Positions 10,910-22,396 of a stretch of DNA of 64,000 nt are shown in pieces (positions within the stretch are counted from its first letter, which is position 1; each line of letters opens with the position of its first letter). This DNA is from Selaginella moellendorffii. Its lineage: Eukaryota; Streptophyta; Lycopodiopsida; Selaginellales; Selaginellaceae. The stretch is taken from contig NW_003314263.1 in assembly GCF_000143415.4 (NCBI RefSeq), positions 2,420,041 through 2,484,040 on the forward strand, in the 5' to 3' direction. The position numbers and the translations under genes were made by a program. Below the pieces are notes generated by a model. It had not been told where the DNA came from, did no database searches, and saw nothing but the letters and a program-made list of their open reading frames with translations.

Positions 10910-11610
10910 CGCGCTCCCTGCGAAGGACCTCGCGACCACAAACCTAAATATTGCGCTCCTCGCCGGAGGGGAAATAGTTCTAGGAAATAACGAGGAAGAA
11001 CACCGAAAATGTAGGTATTGGATTAGAAGGTCAGCTTAAGATTTGTTTGGAAACAAATTTTTTAACTATTATATATCATAAAATATATTTAAATATTCTA
11101 AAATATAGAATTAATTACTCCTTAAATGTTTTACTATCCTTAACAAAATTAAATTTTGATAAAAGTAAAATAAAAACGTTTTTAATAATGATAAGACTAA
11201 ATACTTTAAAATATAAGAATTATATGTATATGGCTAAATATTTTACTCTTAACTTTTTATTATTAATTCCCTAATATCATTAATATATCATGATGATCCA
11301 AAATTTGATTTTCTAAATAACATAAATTATATTTATGTGTAAAATTATTAATTTTATTGACAAATTAATAAATTTTATTCATCAACCTCTTCACTATGAA
11401 GACATAAATGTTTTCAGTGATAATTACTTAAATCTCATACATATATCATTCAGTCCAATTACAAAATATGTTACATGTGATTACTAAAATATTATAAACT
11501 TAACTTAAGGAGTTGTGGAAAAAAGTTATCTATTGAATTGTACTTTTACCTAGTGGGACTACTCTTATAAAAATTTCATATTTCATTCTTTGATTGATGG
11601 TCTTTTGCAT
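10910..11610. other. Peptidase upstream region and AT-rich spacer
   Basis: The first 130 bases are the likely promoter and leader of the peptidase gene. From 11040 on the DNA is strongly AT-rich with no recognisable gene; the frame at 11047-11274 is low-complexity and I do not regard it as coding. Confidence 0.5.
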
Positions 11611-11619
11611 CTCACCAAC

Positions 11620-12242
11620 AACACATGACCGGATATTGCTTTTCCAGTTTTGTTCTTGAGCCGGTTTAGTTTGTCACTTCAGTTCATTGACAGGCTGCTA
11701 AACGGGTTCTCCGGTATCTGGCTGATACTGTTGACTATGATCTTGTTTACAGGCACACCGGTGCTGAGACACTGATCCTTCAAGCCTATGCTGATGCTGA
11801 TTGGGCAAGTGACCAGGACTCAAGACACTCAACTACCGGGATCTGTTGTATCCTGAGCAGTGCACCAGTTTCCTGGACAAGCAGAAAACAAGCCACTATT
11901 GCTTTATCAAGTACTGAGGCAGAATATGTGGCAACATCTTTTGCTACTTGAGAAGTGGTTTGTTTACGTCGTATGCTGCATGAGCTCCACCAAGACCTAC
12001 CTTCCCCAACGATGCTCTTTTGTGACAACAAGAGCGCTACTCAACTAGCTAAGAACCTGGTTTTTTATGCTCGGTCTAAACACATCGAGCTACAACATCA
12101 TTTTATTCGGGAGAAGGTAGCTTCAGGAGAAATTCTACTTGAGTTTCTCCCGACTTCTCGACAGCTAGCAGATATCTTCACCAAAGCTTTACCGGAGGGG
12201 CAGTTTGTCAAACTTCGAGATGTTTTGAACATCTCAGTTTGA
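11620..12242 (+). mobile_element. Ty1/Copia retrotransposon remnant, RNase H end
   Basis: The translation carries the last part of a Copia polyprotein: the PDIAF and KRVLRYL region, then RNase H motifs YADADWASD, SSTEAEYV and FCDNKSA, and the C-terminal block SKHIEL...ADIFTKAL. The frame is interrupted by a TGA in place of Arg near 11624, a frameshift near 11690 and a TGA in place of Trp near 11949, so it is inactive. Everything upstream of the reverse transcriptase end is missing. The stop codon at 12240 runs into a polypurine tract. Confidence 0.88.
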
Positions 12243-12435
12243 GGGGGGAGTGTTTGAATACCACGTAATGGTGCAGCTTCGAGGTAAGATCCTTGGAGAC
12301 ACCTGGAGATCATGCGTGGTCTCACTGGCTGGATATTTACCTAATGTGTAAATAGAAAGCGGGTTGCTTTCTCACTATGCTTTCGATTTCTTCTAATGAG
12401 ATGCTTGAATTTTGCTCCTAGCTTTTAAAACTCCT
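12240..12435 (+). mobile_element. Copia polypurine tract and 3' LTR remnant
   Basis: GAGGGGGGAG at 12241-12250 is a polypurine tract; the LTR begins with TG at 12251. Its right end is uncertain, because from about 12425 the sequence matches the intron end and exon of a Rab7 gene. No 5' LTR was found. Confidence 0.65.
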
Positions 12436-12482
12436 CCACAGGCAAGTCCCTCCAATCCAGAGAACTTCCCTTTCATTGTTCT
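12425..12482 (+). pseudogene. Rab7 fragment (unit 0)
   Basis: An intron end (CTCCTCCACAG) is followed by codons for [15 protein letters not shown], the stretch before the G4 box of Rab7. It stops abruptly before the NKxD motif and continues into spacer that matches 38215-38350. It is the leftmost trace of the chimeric unit seen three more times to the right, cut off here by the Copia element. Confidence 0.65.
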
Positions 12483-12639
12483 TGGCATATATAGTTACTA
12501 CTAGTAGTGCGCAAATTCTTGTGTTTGTATTATTAAATTTTCTTTGTTTCTAATGGATTGCTAGTTGACAAGAATTGGGTCACAACATGCCTAGTTTTTC
12601 TCGATTCCATAAGTCTGGGTGGAAAGTGAAGGCTGTGAT

Positions 12640-12775
12640 TGCCAAGAGTTTCCAATCCTTGGCAGCGATGCAACTTCGAAGCTGTGCAACCCTTTGATTG
12701 TCTTATCCAGCTGCCAATTTCATCGTCCAAAAGTATGGGGAATGTGGCAATGTGGATGGCTTGCACAAACCAAAC
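12640..12775 (+). pseudogene. PPR gene relic
   Basis: The translation includes QLRSCATL and ANFIVQKYGECGNVDG, the typical helix pair of a plant pentatricopeptide repeat. Stops interrupt it. The same relic recurs at 38380-38525, and a related PPR relic lies at 32853. PPR proteins bind organelle RNA; this piece is non-functional. Confidence 0.55.
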
Positions 12776-14041
12776 CAATCAGGATTGAGAGAGAGATCGC
12801 TACATTGATCTCGAAAAGAGGAGAAGAACTAAAGGTAAGCATATGCATATGCTTATTGTTATGTTTTCCATGTTTTACAATTTACTTTATACACCAGGTT
12901 TTAAAATACTCAAAACCACGAGAGTAAAGTAATATCCTGAGAATACGATTTGTAAGAAAAAAAGAAAATGTTTCTTCTCCAAACGCTGCTGACGCTGTGA
13001 AATCTTGTGAAATAGTGTAGCATTTGCGCAGATCTTCGAGAACCCAATCGATGTCCACTGAAGGAGCAAGGTTTACTAGGGCCCGTATATCTTGAGGTCC
13101 GGCCGCTCCACAAGCCATGGTGGAACTTTCGTACCTTTTTGGCACCATAGGACTTTGAGCCTGGGAAATAAGCCAAGGCCGTGATTGTCTGAACTCAATT
13201 GGGGCCACACCATATCATCATAAAGCACAAGTTTCTCCAATCCTGGAAGGGATGCAACGGATGATGGAATATTTTCGATACGACTCAAGGCTACATGTCT
13301 TTCATCTGGTCTGTTGGCTCAAAGAAATCATTGGGGAGCTCCTTCCGCAAAGATAATGCGAACCGTTTCACCTTCAGCTGTGATCTCTCGGTTGGCATCA
13401 AGAGTCTCCTCATGTAACCTTCTACTCTCAGTTCATCAAGGTCTTTGGGGAGTTGTGTCACAAAGAGAGGCAAATGCTCCCATGTATTATCAGGAGCCAC
13501 ATGGAATGTTAAGGTCTTCAGGTTTGGAAGAAATGCTGCCAAATCATCCTTGAACTCTGACTGTGCAATGTGTACATTTCGAAGCTCCAGACATTCAAGG
13601 CATGGGAACGATCCATCCAGACTGAAGAACTGGATACCACTGCAGTCTAGGCGAAGTAGTTGTAGCCGTTGAAAGCCCTTTAACCAAGACAGGTCTTTCA
13701 TTGTCTCATTGTTTGTGATCCATAAAAATTTTAGCTGTGGCCATTCAAGGTTTTCGGCATTGTTTTCACCGTCTTGTACCCCGTTGATTGAAAAGTGCTG
13801 AAGCTGGTTGGAATTCTTAAACATTCGCTTCCAGTCAAGTTTGATAGTTGATTCCACCCTAATGTTACATCGTCTTAGATTGACAAGTTGCCACAGGCCG
13901 GTGAAATCACCTAAGTCCATGCTCTTTGCACGCAACACCAATGTCTCAATGTCCACTAGTGCACCAAGGCTGTGAGGTATTTTTATTGTTGCATTGTGGA
14001 GGTCTAACTTTAAATATCTTAGCTTGTGTAGGCTTAAAATT

Positions 14042-15030
14042 CCACTCAAATCCACAGCTAACTCCTTACAGGATTCAAGCTCCAGATGTTCAAGGCATGG
14101 GAACAATCCATCCAGACTGAAGAACTGGATACCACTGCAGTCTAGGTGAAGTTCTCGTAGCCATTGAAAGCCCTTTAGCCAAGACAGGTCTTTCATTGTC
14201 TCATTGTTTGTGATGGATAAAACTTGTAGCTGCAGCCATTCGAGGCTTTCGGCATTGTTTTCACCGTCTTGTACCCTGTCAATGGTAAAGTCCTCAAGCT
14301 GTTTGGAATTCTTAAACATTCGCTTCCAGTCAAGTTTAATAGTCGATTCCACCGTAATGTCACATCGTCTTAGATTGACGAGTTGCCACGGGCCGGTGAA
14401 ATCACCAAAGTCCATGCTCTTTGCACGCAACACCAGTGTCTCAATGCCCACTAGTGCACCAAGGCTGTGAGGTATTTTTATTGTTGCATCATGGAGGTCT
14501 AACTTTAAATGTCTTAGCTTGTGTAGGCTTGAAATTCCACTCAAATCCACAGCTAACTCCTCATAGGAATGAAGCTCCAGCTCTTCCAAGTTAAATAATT
14601 GGGGCAGTAATGCAAAGTTGAATTTTGAGATCATATTGCATTTAAAAACCTTCAGTGATGTCAAGCTGAAGAGCGCATCTGGCAATTGAGGCCAACCTAA
14701 ATATCGAAGGTCAAGCACTTGAAGGTTTCTCAGCTTGGATATGCTCTCTGGAATAAAACGGACCAAATTATAGCTTCCATTCAAGCTCAATACCTTGACA
14801 TTTTGGATGTGATCTATAATAAGACTGACATCCACACCAGAAATTCCATGGCATCCATCGAGAAGCAAGACATCTCGCACATGAATGTCAGACAAAAGGC
14901 TGCTTGTAACCTTCTTTCCAATGAATGAAACTTTAGAAAAGGTTGGAGAAATCCCAGGTGGACAATCATAGCCAAACAGGCATCCCTTCTCGTGCTCTTC
15001 CTGGGGTGGGTACTTCCCTTTCAAGATTCT
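14042..15030 (-). repeat. LRR block, two tandem copies, 495-bp period
   Basis: Two consecutive blocks of about 165 codons repeat the same LRR order (ELAVDLSG, HKLR, IKIPHSLGAL, MKDLSWLKG). Anchors are the shared CCACTCAAATCCACAGCTAA at 14042 and 14537. Copy 2 has two blocks (483 bp), copy 4 has two (501 bp), and copy 3 has one. Confidence 0.8.
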
Positions 15031-16504
15031 TATGCACAGCTTGCGTACCATATCGTGCACAGTTACATACTTATACCATCGATCATCAGTTGTCTTCACT
15101 AGGCATCTTCGTTCCAGTTCACTAACAATCTGCAGAGGCGAGAGTTCTGACCCAACCGCTATCCAACATTTTCTCAGATCATCAAACTGGATTCGCTCAT
15201 CTTCTGGAAACGCAGCCACATAGAGAAAGCACTCTTGCAGCTTTTCATCCTTATTAAAGTGTCCCAGCTCGTCATAGCTAAACTTCAAGCGCTGGAACAT
15301 CCGCTTCTCAATGTCCCCGTCATTCAACAAATGCATCTTCTGATAGCGTTCTTCCCACACCTGCGTCCCTTCATTCCTGTGGACAGCCATGGCACTGCCA
15401 ATCACTTCAAGAAACTTCCAAAACATCTGCTCAAGAAACTTCCAAAACATCATTTTGCTCTCGTCCTCTGATAGCTCATGCACAGGAAGTGCCTTTGCAC
15501 CCAGCATGCTCAAAATGCCTTTCTTTCTGGTTGTTACCAGCACCCGGCTGTAAGAGGACGGCCCTGCTATAAAATCCAGTCCCTTGGCCTGGCTCATTTC
15601 CCACACATCATCCAGTATCAGCAAGACACGAATTCCACGAGCAACATTTTGTGCCAAGTGCTGCACATGCTCAAGGGTGCCTGCATTTTGGGCCCTCTCT
15701 TTCATGCCGCCCCATTCAAGAGCGTCGAGCAGCTGGGCCCTGAGATCCTCCTCCGATGCATCTTTCTTGACAGTGATCCATACAATGTTGTCATGGAAAT
15801 GCTGCCGGACCCTCTGGTCATTGTTCACCCAGCTTGCAAGGGTGGTCTTGCCACACCCTCCCATTCCCAGGAGTCCAAACCATTTCCCCGGGGCTTGTGG
15901 ATCCAGGAGGGCATTCACCACCTCATCCACCTGCTCCCCATGGCGGCCAAACATGTCGTTGGCCTCGGGAATACCACGCCGTACATACTTTACGAGACCT
16001 CTGTCTTGTGGACAACTCCGTACGGAAAAGCTGGTGCTCGGCTGTATCACCTTCAACTCTTCTCGCTGGTACCTTTCAATGTGCGGGAGGAGATCGTCCT
16101 CGCAAGTGCGTACCAGCTCCAAAATCGCGCCAGATCGCTTCTCCCTGCGCGACAGATCCATCTTTTAGCTTCATTGCTTCAAACATGAATTCGAATAAGC
16201 CTTACTGTGATCCAAGCAGCGCTTGCGCCTTTTTAGTCCATTCAGTCAGTTCAGTCAGCCACGCCTCAGCCTCACCAGAGTAGCGGAAATCTGGATTCCT
16301 GTGCTTGGGAGCATTAAACTTGTCAAGCGTGGCCTGGATTCTGGATGCCCTCTTCTTTAGCTCCTCAATGTGGACATTCAGCTCATGCTCGTGACCTTGG
16401 ATCTGCGACAGGAGATCGTCGTAGGCACTTAAGGACTTCGCGATGTCGTTACTCCGCTTGTACCTATAGGAAGTGGAGAAGTTCAACCAGCTGCCTGCCA
16501 TTTC

Positions 16505-16522
16505 TACACACACACACACACA
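16505..16522. repeat. (AC)n tract at NLR intron 1 acceptor
   Basis: This is a dinucleotide tract of about 8 units, read as GT on the gene strand, immediately before the TAG that precedes exon 2. The other copies have it at 42247-42278, 51403-51419 and 60025-60044 with different lengths. Confidence 0.8.
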
Positions 16523-16825
16523 AAAGATAAAATGCTACTGTACCCACCGCTTTATGGGGCTCCAGATCCTGTTGTCGCGTGATCCCAAGAGTGCTTGTGC
16601 CTTGGCGTTCCATTTCCTGACACGCTCCAAGCATTTCTCGGCCGCTTGAGAGAACGTGAAGCCAGGATTCCGCTGCTTGTGAACACTGAAAGCGTCGATC
16701 TTGTCCTGGATGTGGGGCGCCTTGTTCTCCAGCGTGTCAATGTTGGCATTGCAGTCCCATATCTTCTTAGCAGGGCCCAGAGCCAAGCCACACAAGGCGC
16801 TTGCCAAGGAGCCCACAACCTCCAT

Positions 16826-17010
16826 GCGTGTAGACCTACAAGCAAAGGTCGTCTCCCAGAACTCTTGGCCTTGGTACCCCCTCTTAAAATGAACAGTAAT
16901 TTTCAGAGAGGTATAAGCTGTTACAAGTGACTTCAGTTTAATTGGAGTTGATTGCTTGCAGTAGAGCGAGTAGTAGAGGGCTTCGTCTCGCTCTTGCAAT
17001 GCCAGCTGTG
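16826..17010. promoter_or_regulatory. NLR copy 1 upstream region
   Basis: The sequence before the start codon matches the same region of copy 4 (60349-60490), for example TTGGCCTTGGTACCCCCTC, and differs from copies 2 and 3. It is the likely promoter and leader. No clear TATA box was seen. Confidence 0.45.
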
Positions 17011-17034
17011 GCTCTCTCTCTCTCTCTCTCTCTC
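17011..17034. repeat. (CT)n microsatellite
   Basis: Twelve CT units separate the NLR upstream region from the RAD5 relic. A shorter tract stands at the same place near copy 4 (60498-60510). Confidence 0.85.
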
Positions 17035-17035
17035 A

Positions 17036-17300
17036 TTGCTCCGACAAGCATGCTCCGACATTGTAAGTTTCTCCAGGAGAGGTAACTTTTGTCGCTTTGT
17101 TTTAGTTGCACACAGATAGGACGCCTTCCCGCTGACTGGGCCACGTGTTTGATTGCTTTGGGTCAAGAAAACGTACTCTGGGTCTGGGAGGTGCAAAATG
17201 GCACAAGAGGCTTGCAGAGTTTGCATTGACAAACTCGTATTGACATCGATTGAAGAGACAACGTTTCCGTCGTTGATAGAGCTTCTAAAGGTGACTCTTC
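17036..17300 (+). pseudogene. RAD5-like relic (unit 0)
   Basis: CTCCGACATTGTAAG, a short intron ending CACAG, and codons for IGRLPADWA-like sequence match the HIRAN-region exons of the RAD5-like pieces at 34160-34330. Only about 260 bases survive, with frameshifts. Confidence 0.7.
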
Positions 17301-19456
17301 CCAAAAAGTTAACACACGGTTGACTTGGTTGTTCTCATAGCATCATTTTGTTTTGTAGACACCAAAAGAGTTAAATGTCTATACTCGTCGACCACCAGAG
17401 GTAGTAGCAAGCCAACGTGTGATACAATCTGTGACATTTTCTTGAAACAGGGAATGCCACCTTCAAAGTGTTCAAAATTTGAACAGAAGCTTTTGCTTAT
17501 ACTTGATTTTGAGGTTGATCACAGATCACAGTTGCAAATTACAAACTGAAGGTACACATATGCTTATTGCTATACAGCAGGAACCTAAAGGTCTACTAAA
17601 GGCAACTTAACTAAAAGATCGCATCAACTTGGGAAGACACTACTATAAGTTCTTGCAGTTCACAACATTCTCCTAATTATGGTTTTTTTAAGACATAGTT
17701 TTTTTATAGCTTTCAATGTAGTGAATATGGTTTAGCAACCTGATTCTTATCATCCCATTGTTCACTATTTTTGAGACTAGAAATGTATATAGTTTATTTT
17801 GTAATGGAAAACAATATACTTTTGAACTAGGATAGTTTATATGTTTTAATATAGTTAACATGATTTATAATATTAAGGACATCAAAAATAAGTTTAAAAT
17901 TGGGTTTTCCTTATGGATGACATTGTAGTTGATGATTTCATGAACAATAGACTAATGAGAATGGGAAGTGTGTTATCTTCCTTCTAAAACCCATTTTCAA
18001 CTACATATAAAATTATGTATATTCATGTAATTTATCTGTGACAATATTCTTTTGATAAGAGCATAGGTTATGCTGTTTAACAAACGTATGATGTTTTCAG
18101 CTAAAACTTTCATGAAGAAATTCCCACACTTTAGTAAGAAAAAACAAAAAAAGTTATATTATTTTCATTTGCTGCTAAATGTCCTCTCCCAATTCTATAT
18201 GAATTGGGATTGTTGGCTACAACTTCCATCTATATGACATATAAATGTTCCATTGCAAACACTTTTACCACATATTTAATTCTTCCTTGGATCCTCATAA
18301 TATATCTAATTTCCACTTCTATAGAATTATCCTTATTGTTACTTCTATAGGACTGTCTTTATTGTGGGCACCTCTTGGAAATTTGTGATAAACTACATCC
18401 AAAACTAAATAAAAGTAGTTCCAAACATTGTTATAATATGGCACAATGCAAACTTCTCTAAGTAGAGCATTCATTAGTAAGATGCAAGTATGATTAAACT
18501 GGACATTCCTTAAAGTTAGAATATAAAAACCCATGTGGTGATATTTCATTAGAGTTCTTTTTGGTCCACCTGCATAATAATTGAGAAAAAATTATTAATT
18601 TCTACCAAAGGAATAGACAAATAAGCAATTTTTCACTAGTAGTATTTAGCATAGATAAAGACTTCAATTGCATCCCTAATCCTAACTAAGAATATCTTTT
18701 TAATTTGAGTAAAACATATATCACTTGGTAAACCATACAGTTATAAGCATGAAATATAATATGGTTATTACAAACCTAGATTGTATAGATCCATCATAGT
18801 TGTGTTTTGCTTTTGCACTATAGCCTTAACATGTATAACCACAATTCTTAACTCTTCTTCCTCCAAGACATTTTCTTCAACTAAATTATTATTAGATAAA
18901 CTATTCATTATTACCTCCAACATCACTAGTGATAAATATAATATTCTCTTGCAAATCATATCCAAACCTATTTACTGGATTATATGGTTCTAACTTCCCT
19001 CAAATCCTCTCTATCATTTTCCACTGTGCTAGCTTGTGCATTTTTAATGAGAATAAATGTTTGCCTATGCCTATAAAAAGTAGATTTGGTGAAGAAATAA
19101 CCTTTTGTTCCCTTTGTTGCAACATATGATAAACAACAATAATTTTTCTTTCTTTTTTTTGCTTTGGTTTGGTATGAATTATTGAGATGTGCCATCTTCT
19201 GGCCAATCCAATCCTCACATAAGTATTGCAACCAATATTACAATGTAGACACATTCTTGCAAAACTTGTAAAACTTGAAAATACATGATTATCATATGTT
19301 TCTTAGTGTTTTTAAAGTTGTCGGCCTTGTGGTTTTTTTGCCACTTTCTTTCAAAAACATAATATTGTTACAAATATTATTTTCTTGGTATTTTTCAAAT
19401 TTTTATTTAGCAAATTTATGATGGAGGTAGAGGAAATAGATTGCCCGATCCGTGAT
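17301..19456. other. AT-rich spacer, no gene recognised
   Basis: Only short open frames without motifs or splice context occur here. The DNA is transposon-like in composition but I find no terminal repeats. It has no counterpart next to NLR copy 4, where the repeat follows the RAD5 relic at once. Confidence 0.5.
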
Positions 19457-21395
19457 TCTTTTTAGGATTGAGTTCATATGTAGTGTTGGATAAATATAGA
19501 ATACAAGAAGGTTGAAACTTTTGACTTACTTTTATTGACAAAAGTCTCTTTATTTTGGTATCATGCTTATTTTAACAAAAATCTTTGGCTCTTTGAGATA
19601 AGTAAGGATTATTTGCATTTCTCTAAGACTATAAAGGTTTATTGAAGATTTGGCTCATATCTTAGTGCATCCAGTGTGCTAACCATGTTTTTAAGTGATT
19701 TTTTATTTGGTTTTGGAAATCTTTTATCTACAATTCTCATATGCACTATTGTTTTGTGTTGTTAGATTTTACTGTTGCATTCACAATAACGTTCATTTGT
19801 TTTCAATTGATCTTGACATAATGCAAGCTATATGACTGTATTCAAGGATGCCCCATGACTTGCAAAAGATTTTGGACTTGGAAAATGGTTGAGGTTGGGA
19901 TCAGTGGCATGGACAGCATGCTACTGTTTTACATTATAGCAAAGTCCACCCACCATAGTGTTATTTAGCCTGCAAAATAATTAAAACTGATAAAGTGATA
20001 TTTTTAATTATACATTTTTTAAGATAGTTATGTGATTAGGGTATAAGTTATGACTTGACGTTTGGAAGAAACTCCATACCCCAAAAGTAATTGAAAAGAA
20101 AAAATGATTCAATGATGCAACTATGGAGATAGAAAGTCTCTCTAGACCACAATATTAGATATAGCAACAAATAAATTTGATCTTAGACAAAGTGAAGAAA
20201 AATTTTCTAGTGCACATAGTTATGAGAGCATAAAATATTGAGTGAAGATTTAACTAAAATTAATATAGATTTGTTAATCAATTTGTATATATTTTTTACA
20301 TTTAAACTTCCCACATATGAACTAGGGTTTAGTGGGCAGTGAAATTGTAGAGGTGCTAAATTTTGTATCTGCTCATCATTCTGGTTGAATTGGCAAGTTG
20401 AGATATGGTAAACAATAAGTGAAAATGCATAAAATGAATCCTTTTTTTTTTTTTCTCAAATGTTAATAACCCAAGCAAAATTGAATGGACTATGTAGAAA
20501 GGGATTGTGTAAATATATTGCGAGTGTTTGTTTAGCTGGAGTGTTGCCAAACTTCCTCAGTAATGGATTTTTTGGAAAGGACCATTTCGAGCTCAATATT
20601 CTAACATGGATGAACATTCAAGTAAAAACATGGGATGCAATCCAATTGATGAAGATGCTCAAGAATCTCAATAATTCATCAGAGTAGGTATGTGACGAAA
20701 AGCAAACCCAAAATGAAAGCCTTCACAAAGACAATAGTGTCAGTTAACACCCACTTATGAACAAAACACACTAAGTCAAGGATTATGAAAGTGGCAACCA
20801 AGGTCTTTAACACCAATTTTCAATGTTAAGAAGTACTCTAAGCACTTATTAGATCTCCCATTAACTTTACTTAGCAAGAATCTACTTTATAAGTTATTAT
20901 AAATCTTCCTCAACTACAAAAGAGGATACTTCAAATGTGAAAGACAGGTAGAGTAGAGAATTAAGCTAATTGAGCGAATTTACGAGTGTAAATTGGACAA
21001 CCATTCCTTTTATGTTTTTGAGCTTAAGATAAAAGAAACCTTCATTAGATTGTAGCATTGACTTAAGAAAGCAGTGGTTGCTAAGATAGAGCAAATAAAG
21101 GAGTTCATAAAGTATTAGTATGACTAAAGTGTTGTGGAGCTTCTTGCATTCAAATCGAATATGAGGTTAATATTGATAGATCTTAAGTTTTTGAAGGTAT
21201 AAACCACATTATTTTTAATGCAAAAAACTTCATTGTTTTCAATATTGCTTTTGCAAGATCTTCAAATAGCAAAGATAAAAATTTTAGATAAATGGCAATG
21301 AGTTAAAACTATAATAGTTAAGAAAGTTTATAGTGGTACACCCATTCGAAAGTACAGAGTCCTACAAATGAGGATAATTTCATTCATAAATAAGG
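19457..21395. repeat. 1.9-kb dispersed repeat, left copy (pair at 61098-62925)
   Basis: The order and wording of many blocks match 61098-62925 in the same direction, for example GAAGGTTGAAACTTTT, ACTCCATACCCC and GAAGTACTCTAA. Differences are mostly substitutions and small gaps. Remnants of frames (20460-20687) suggest an old element, but I recognise no protein in it. Confidence 0.75.
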
Positions 21396-22396
21396 ATTTA
21401 TTGGCTAATATAAGGGTTCTTTCCGCATGTGAGGTAAATCTTTTTTAAAATGGCATTCCAAAATTATACTCAACATTGAAGAAAGAGGTATGCATTCATT
21501 TTAAAATTTAAGCTAAACATTATAGAAAATGTATTAATCCAAGTGCATAAGGGCCATTGTTATTGGCAAGGATAATGAGAAAACTATTAAAGAGGTATTT
21601 AAAAAAATTAATTTTATAGTTTTTAATTTTTGTTTGTGTAGTTCCAGATAAAATCATATGGCAACGGACATGAGGAGCAACCTTTATACCTTAATAGACA
21701 GGATTGATGAAGAAATAAAGTGTGAAATTATGATCAAAGAAGAAAAAAAATAATAGCTTAATTGTATATATGGATTATTTATTTTTTGGCTCTATTTAGA
21801 AATAGAGAAACACTGAAAGTGCCTTCTTAAGCAATTGTTTATTAAAATATGAATAATATTATAAAAAAATTCTTCACTAGAAAAGAAAGATGTTGACAAA
21901 ATAGAAGATTTGGCAAACAACACATAAAAAAGAGAGGTTTATTACTTTTTGGTTTGTATATATTAATTATAACTAATTTGTATAATTTTGTAACTTCCAT
22001 CTATAATGGTAGGAGCCCAACCAATACCCACAAATACTCATGAGGAAGTGTGTTGATTATTAGGCTTGTATATATTATATAATATAACTTTATTTACTTT
22101 TCTATGTAACATTAGTAATATTGCAAAACAATGAAAGAGTTCAGCTAAATGATGAGACTACTCTTGCTGTGTATGAGGCAAAAGAAGTGAAAGACATTGT
22201 CAAGACACAAAAAGAAATTAATAACTATCAATAATAATAACAAATCAATGTAAGTAGTTTTATTTTTTTCACTCAAACTTAGTAAATACTTGCAAAAACT
22301 TTTTAAGCTTAACATAGCAACTTTAAGAAAATTGATGGGTTTGTTCCTTAAATCTAAACCTTCTTTTTTTAACATGAAGTAATTTTACAAGATTAA
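21396..22396. other. AT-rich spacer, target of the LTR element
   Basis: No gene is seen. Its last five bases, ATTAA at 22392-22396, form the left target-site duplication of the LTR retrotransposon. Confidence 0.55.

Larger units (their letters stand above)
13076..16825 (-). pseudogene. NLR copy 1 (CC-NB-ARC-LRR), frameshifted near the 3' end
   Basis: Proposed exons are complement(16548..16825), (16206..16490) and (13291..16144), joined in frame. Exons 1 and 2 each encode a related helical domain ending KAQALLGS. Exon 3 has the P-loop GMGGCGKTT, kinase-2 LLILDDVW, SRVLVTTRK, an RNBS-D-like CFLYVAAF and VHD in place of MHD. The GLPL segment is missing: about 30 residues are replaced by a repeated MFWKFLE. 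The LRR part holds two blocks of 495 bp. A frameshift after FFEPTDQM ends the frame at 13291; the last 70 codons (13076-13288) lie in another frame. Plant NLRs are cytosolic immune sensors that switch on ADP-ATP exchange. Loss of GLPL and of the LRR end makes normal function unlikely. Confidence 0.85.

Noticed and set aside
11047-11274. Plus-strand 75-codon frame in AT-rich DNA
   Set aside because: Composition-driven (Leu, Ile, Asn, Lys, Tyr); no motif or gene context.
15478-16283. Long plus-strand frames opposite the NB-ARC exon (236 and 149 codons), repeated at 41218-42023 and 50546-51180
   Set aside because: They mirror the coding strand of a strongly conserved domain, contain no recognisable motif, and vary exactly as the NB-ARC codons do. 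They are shadows of the real gene.
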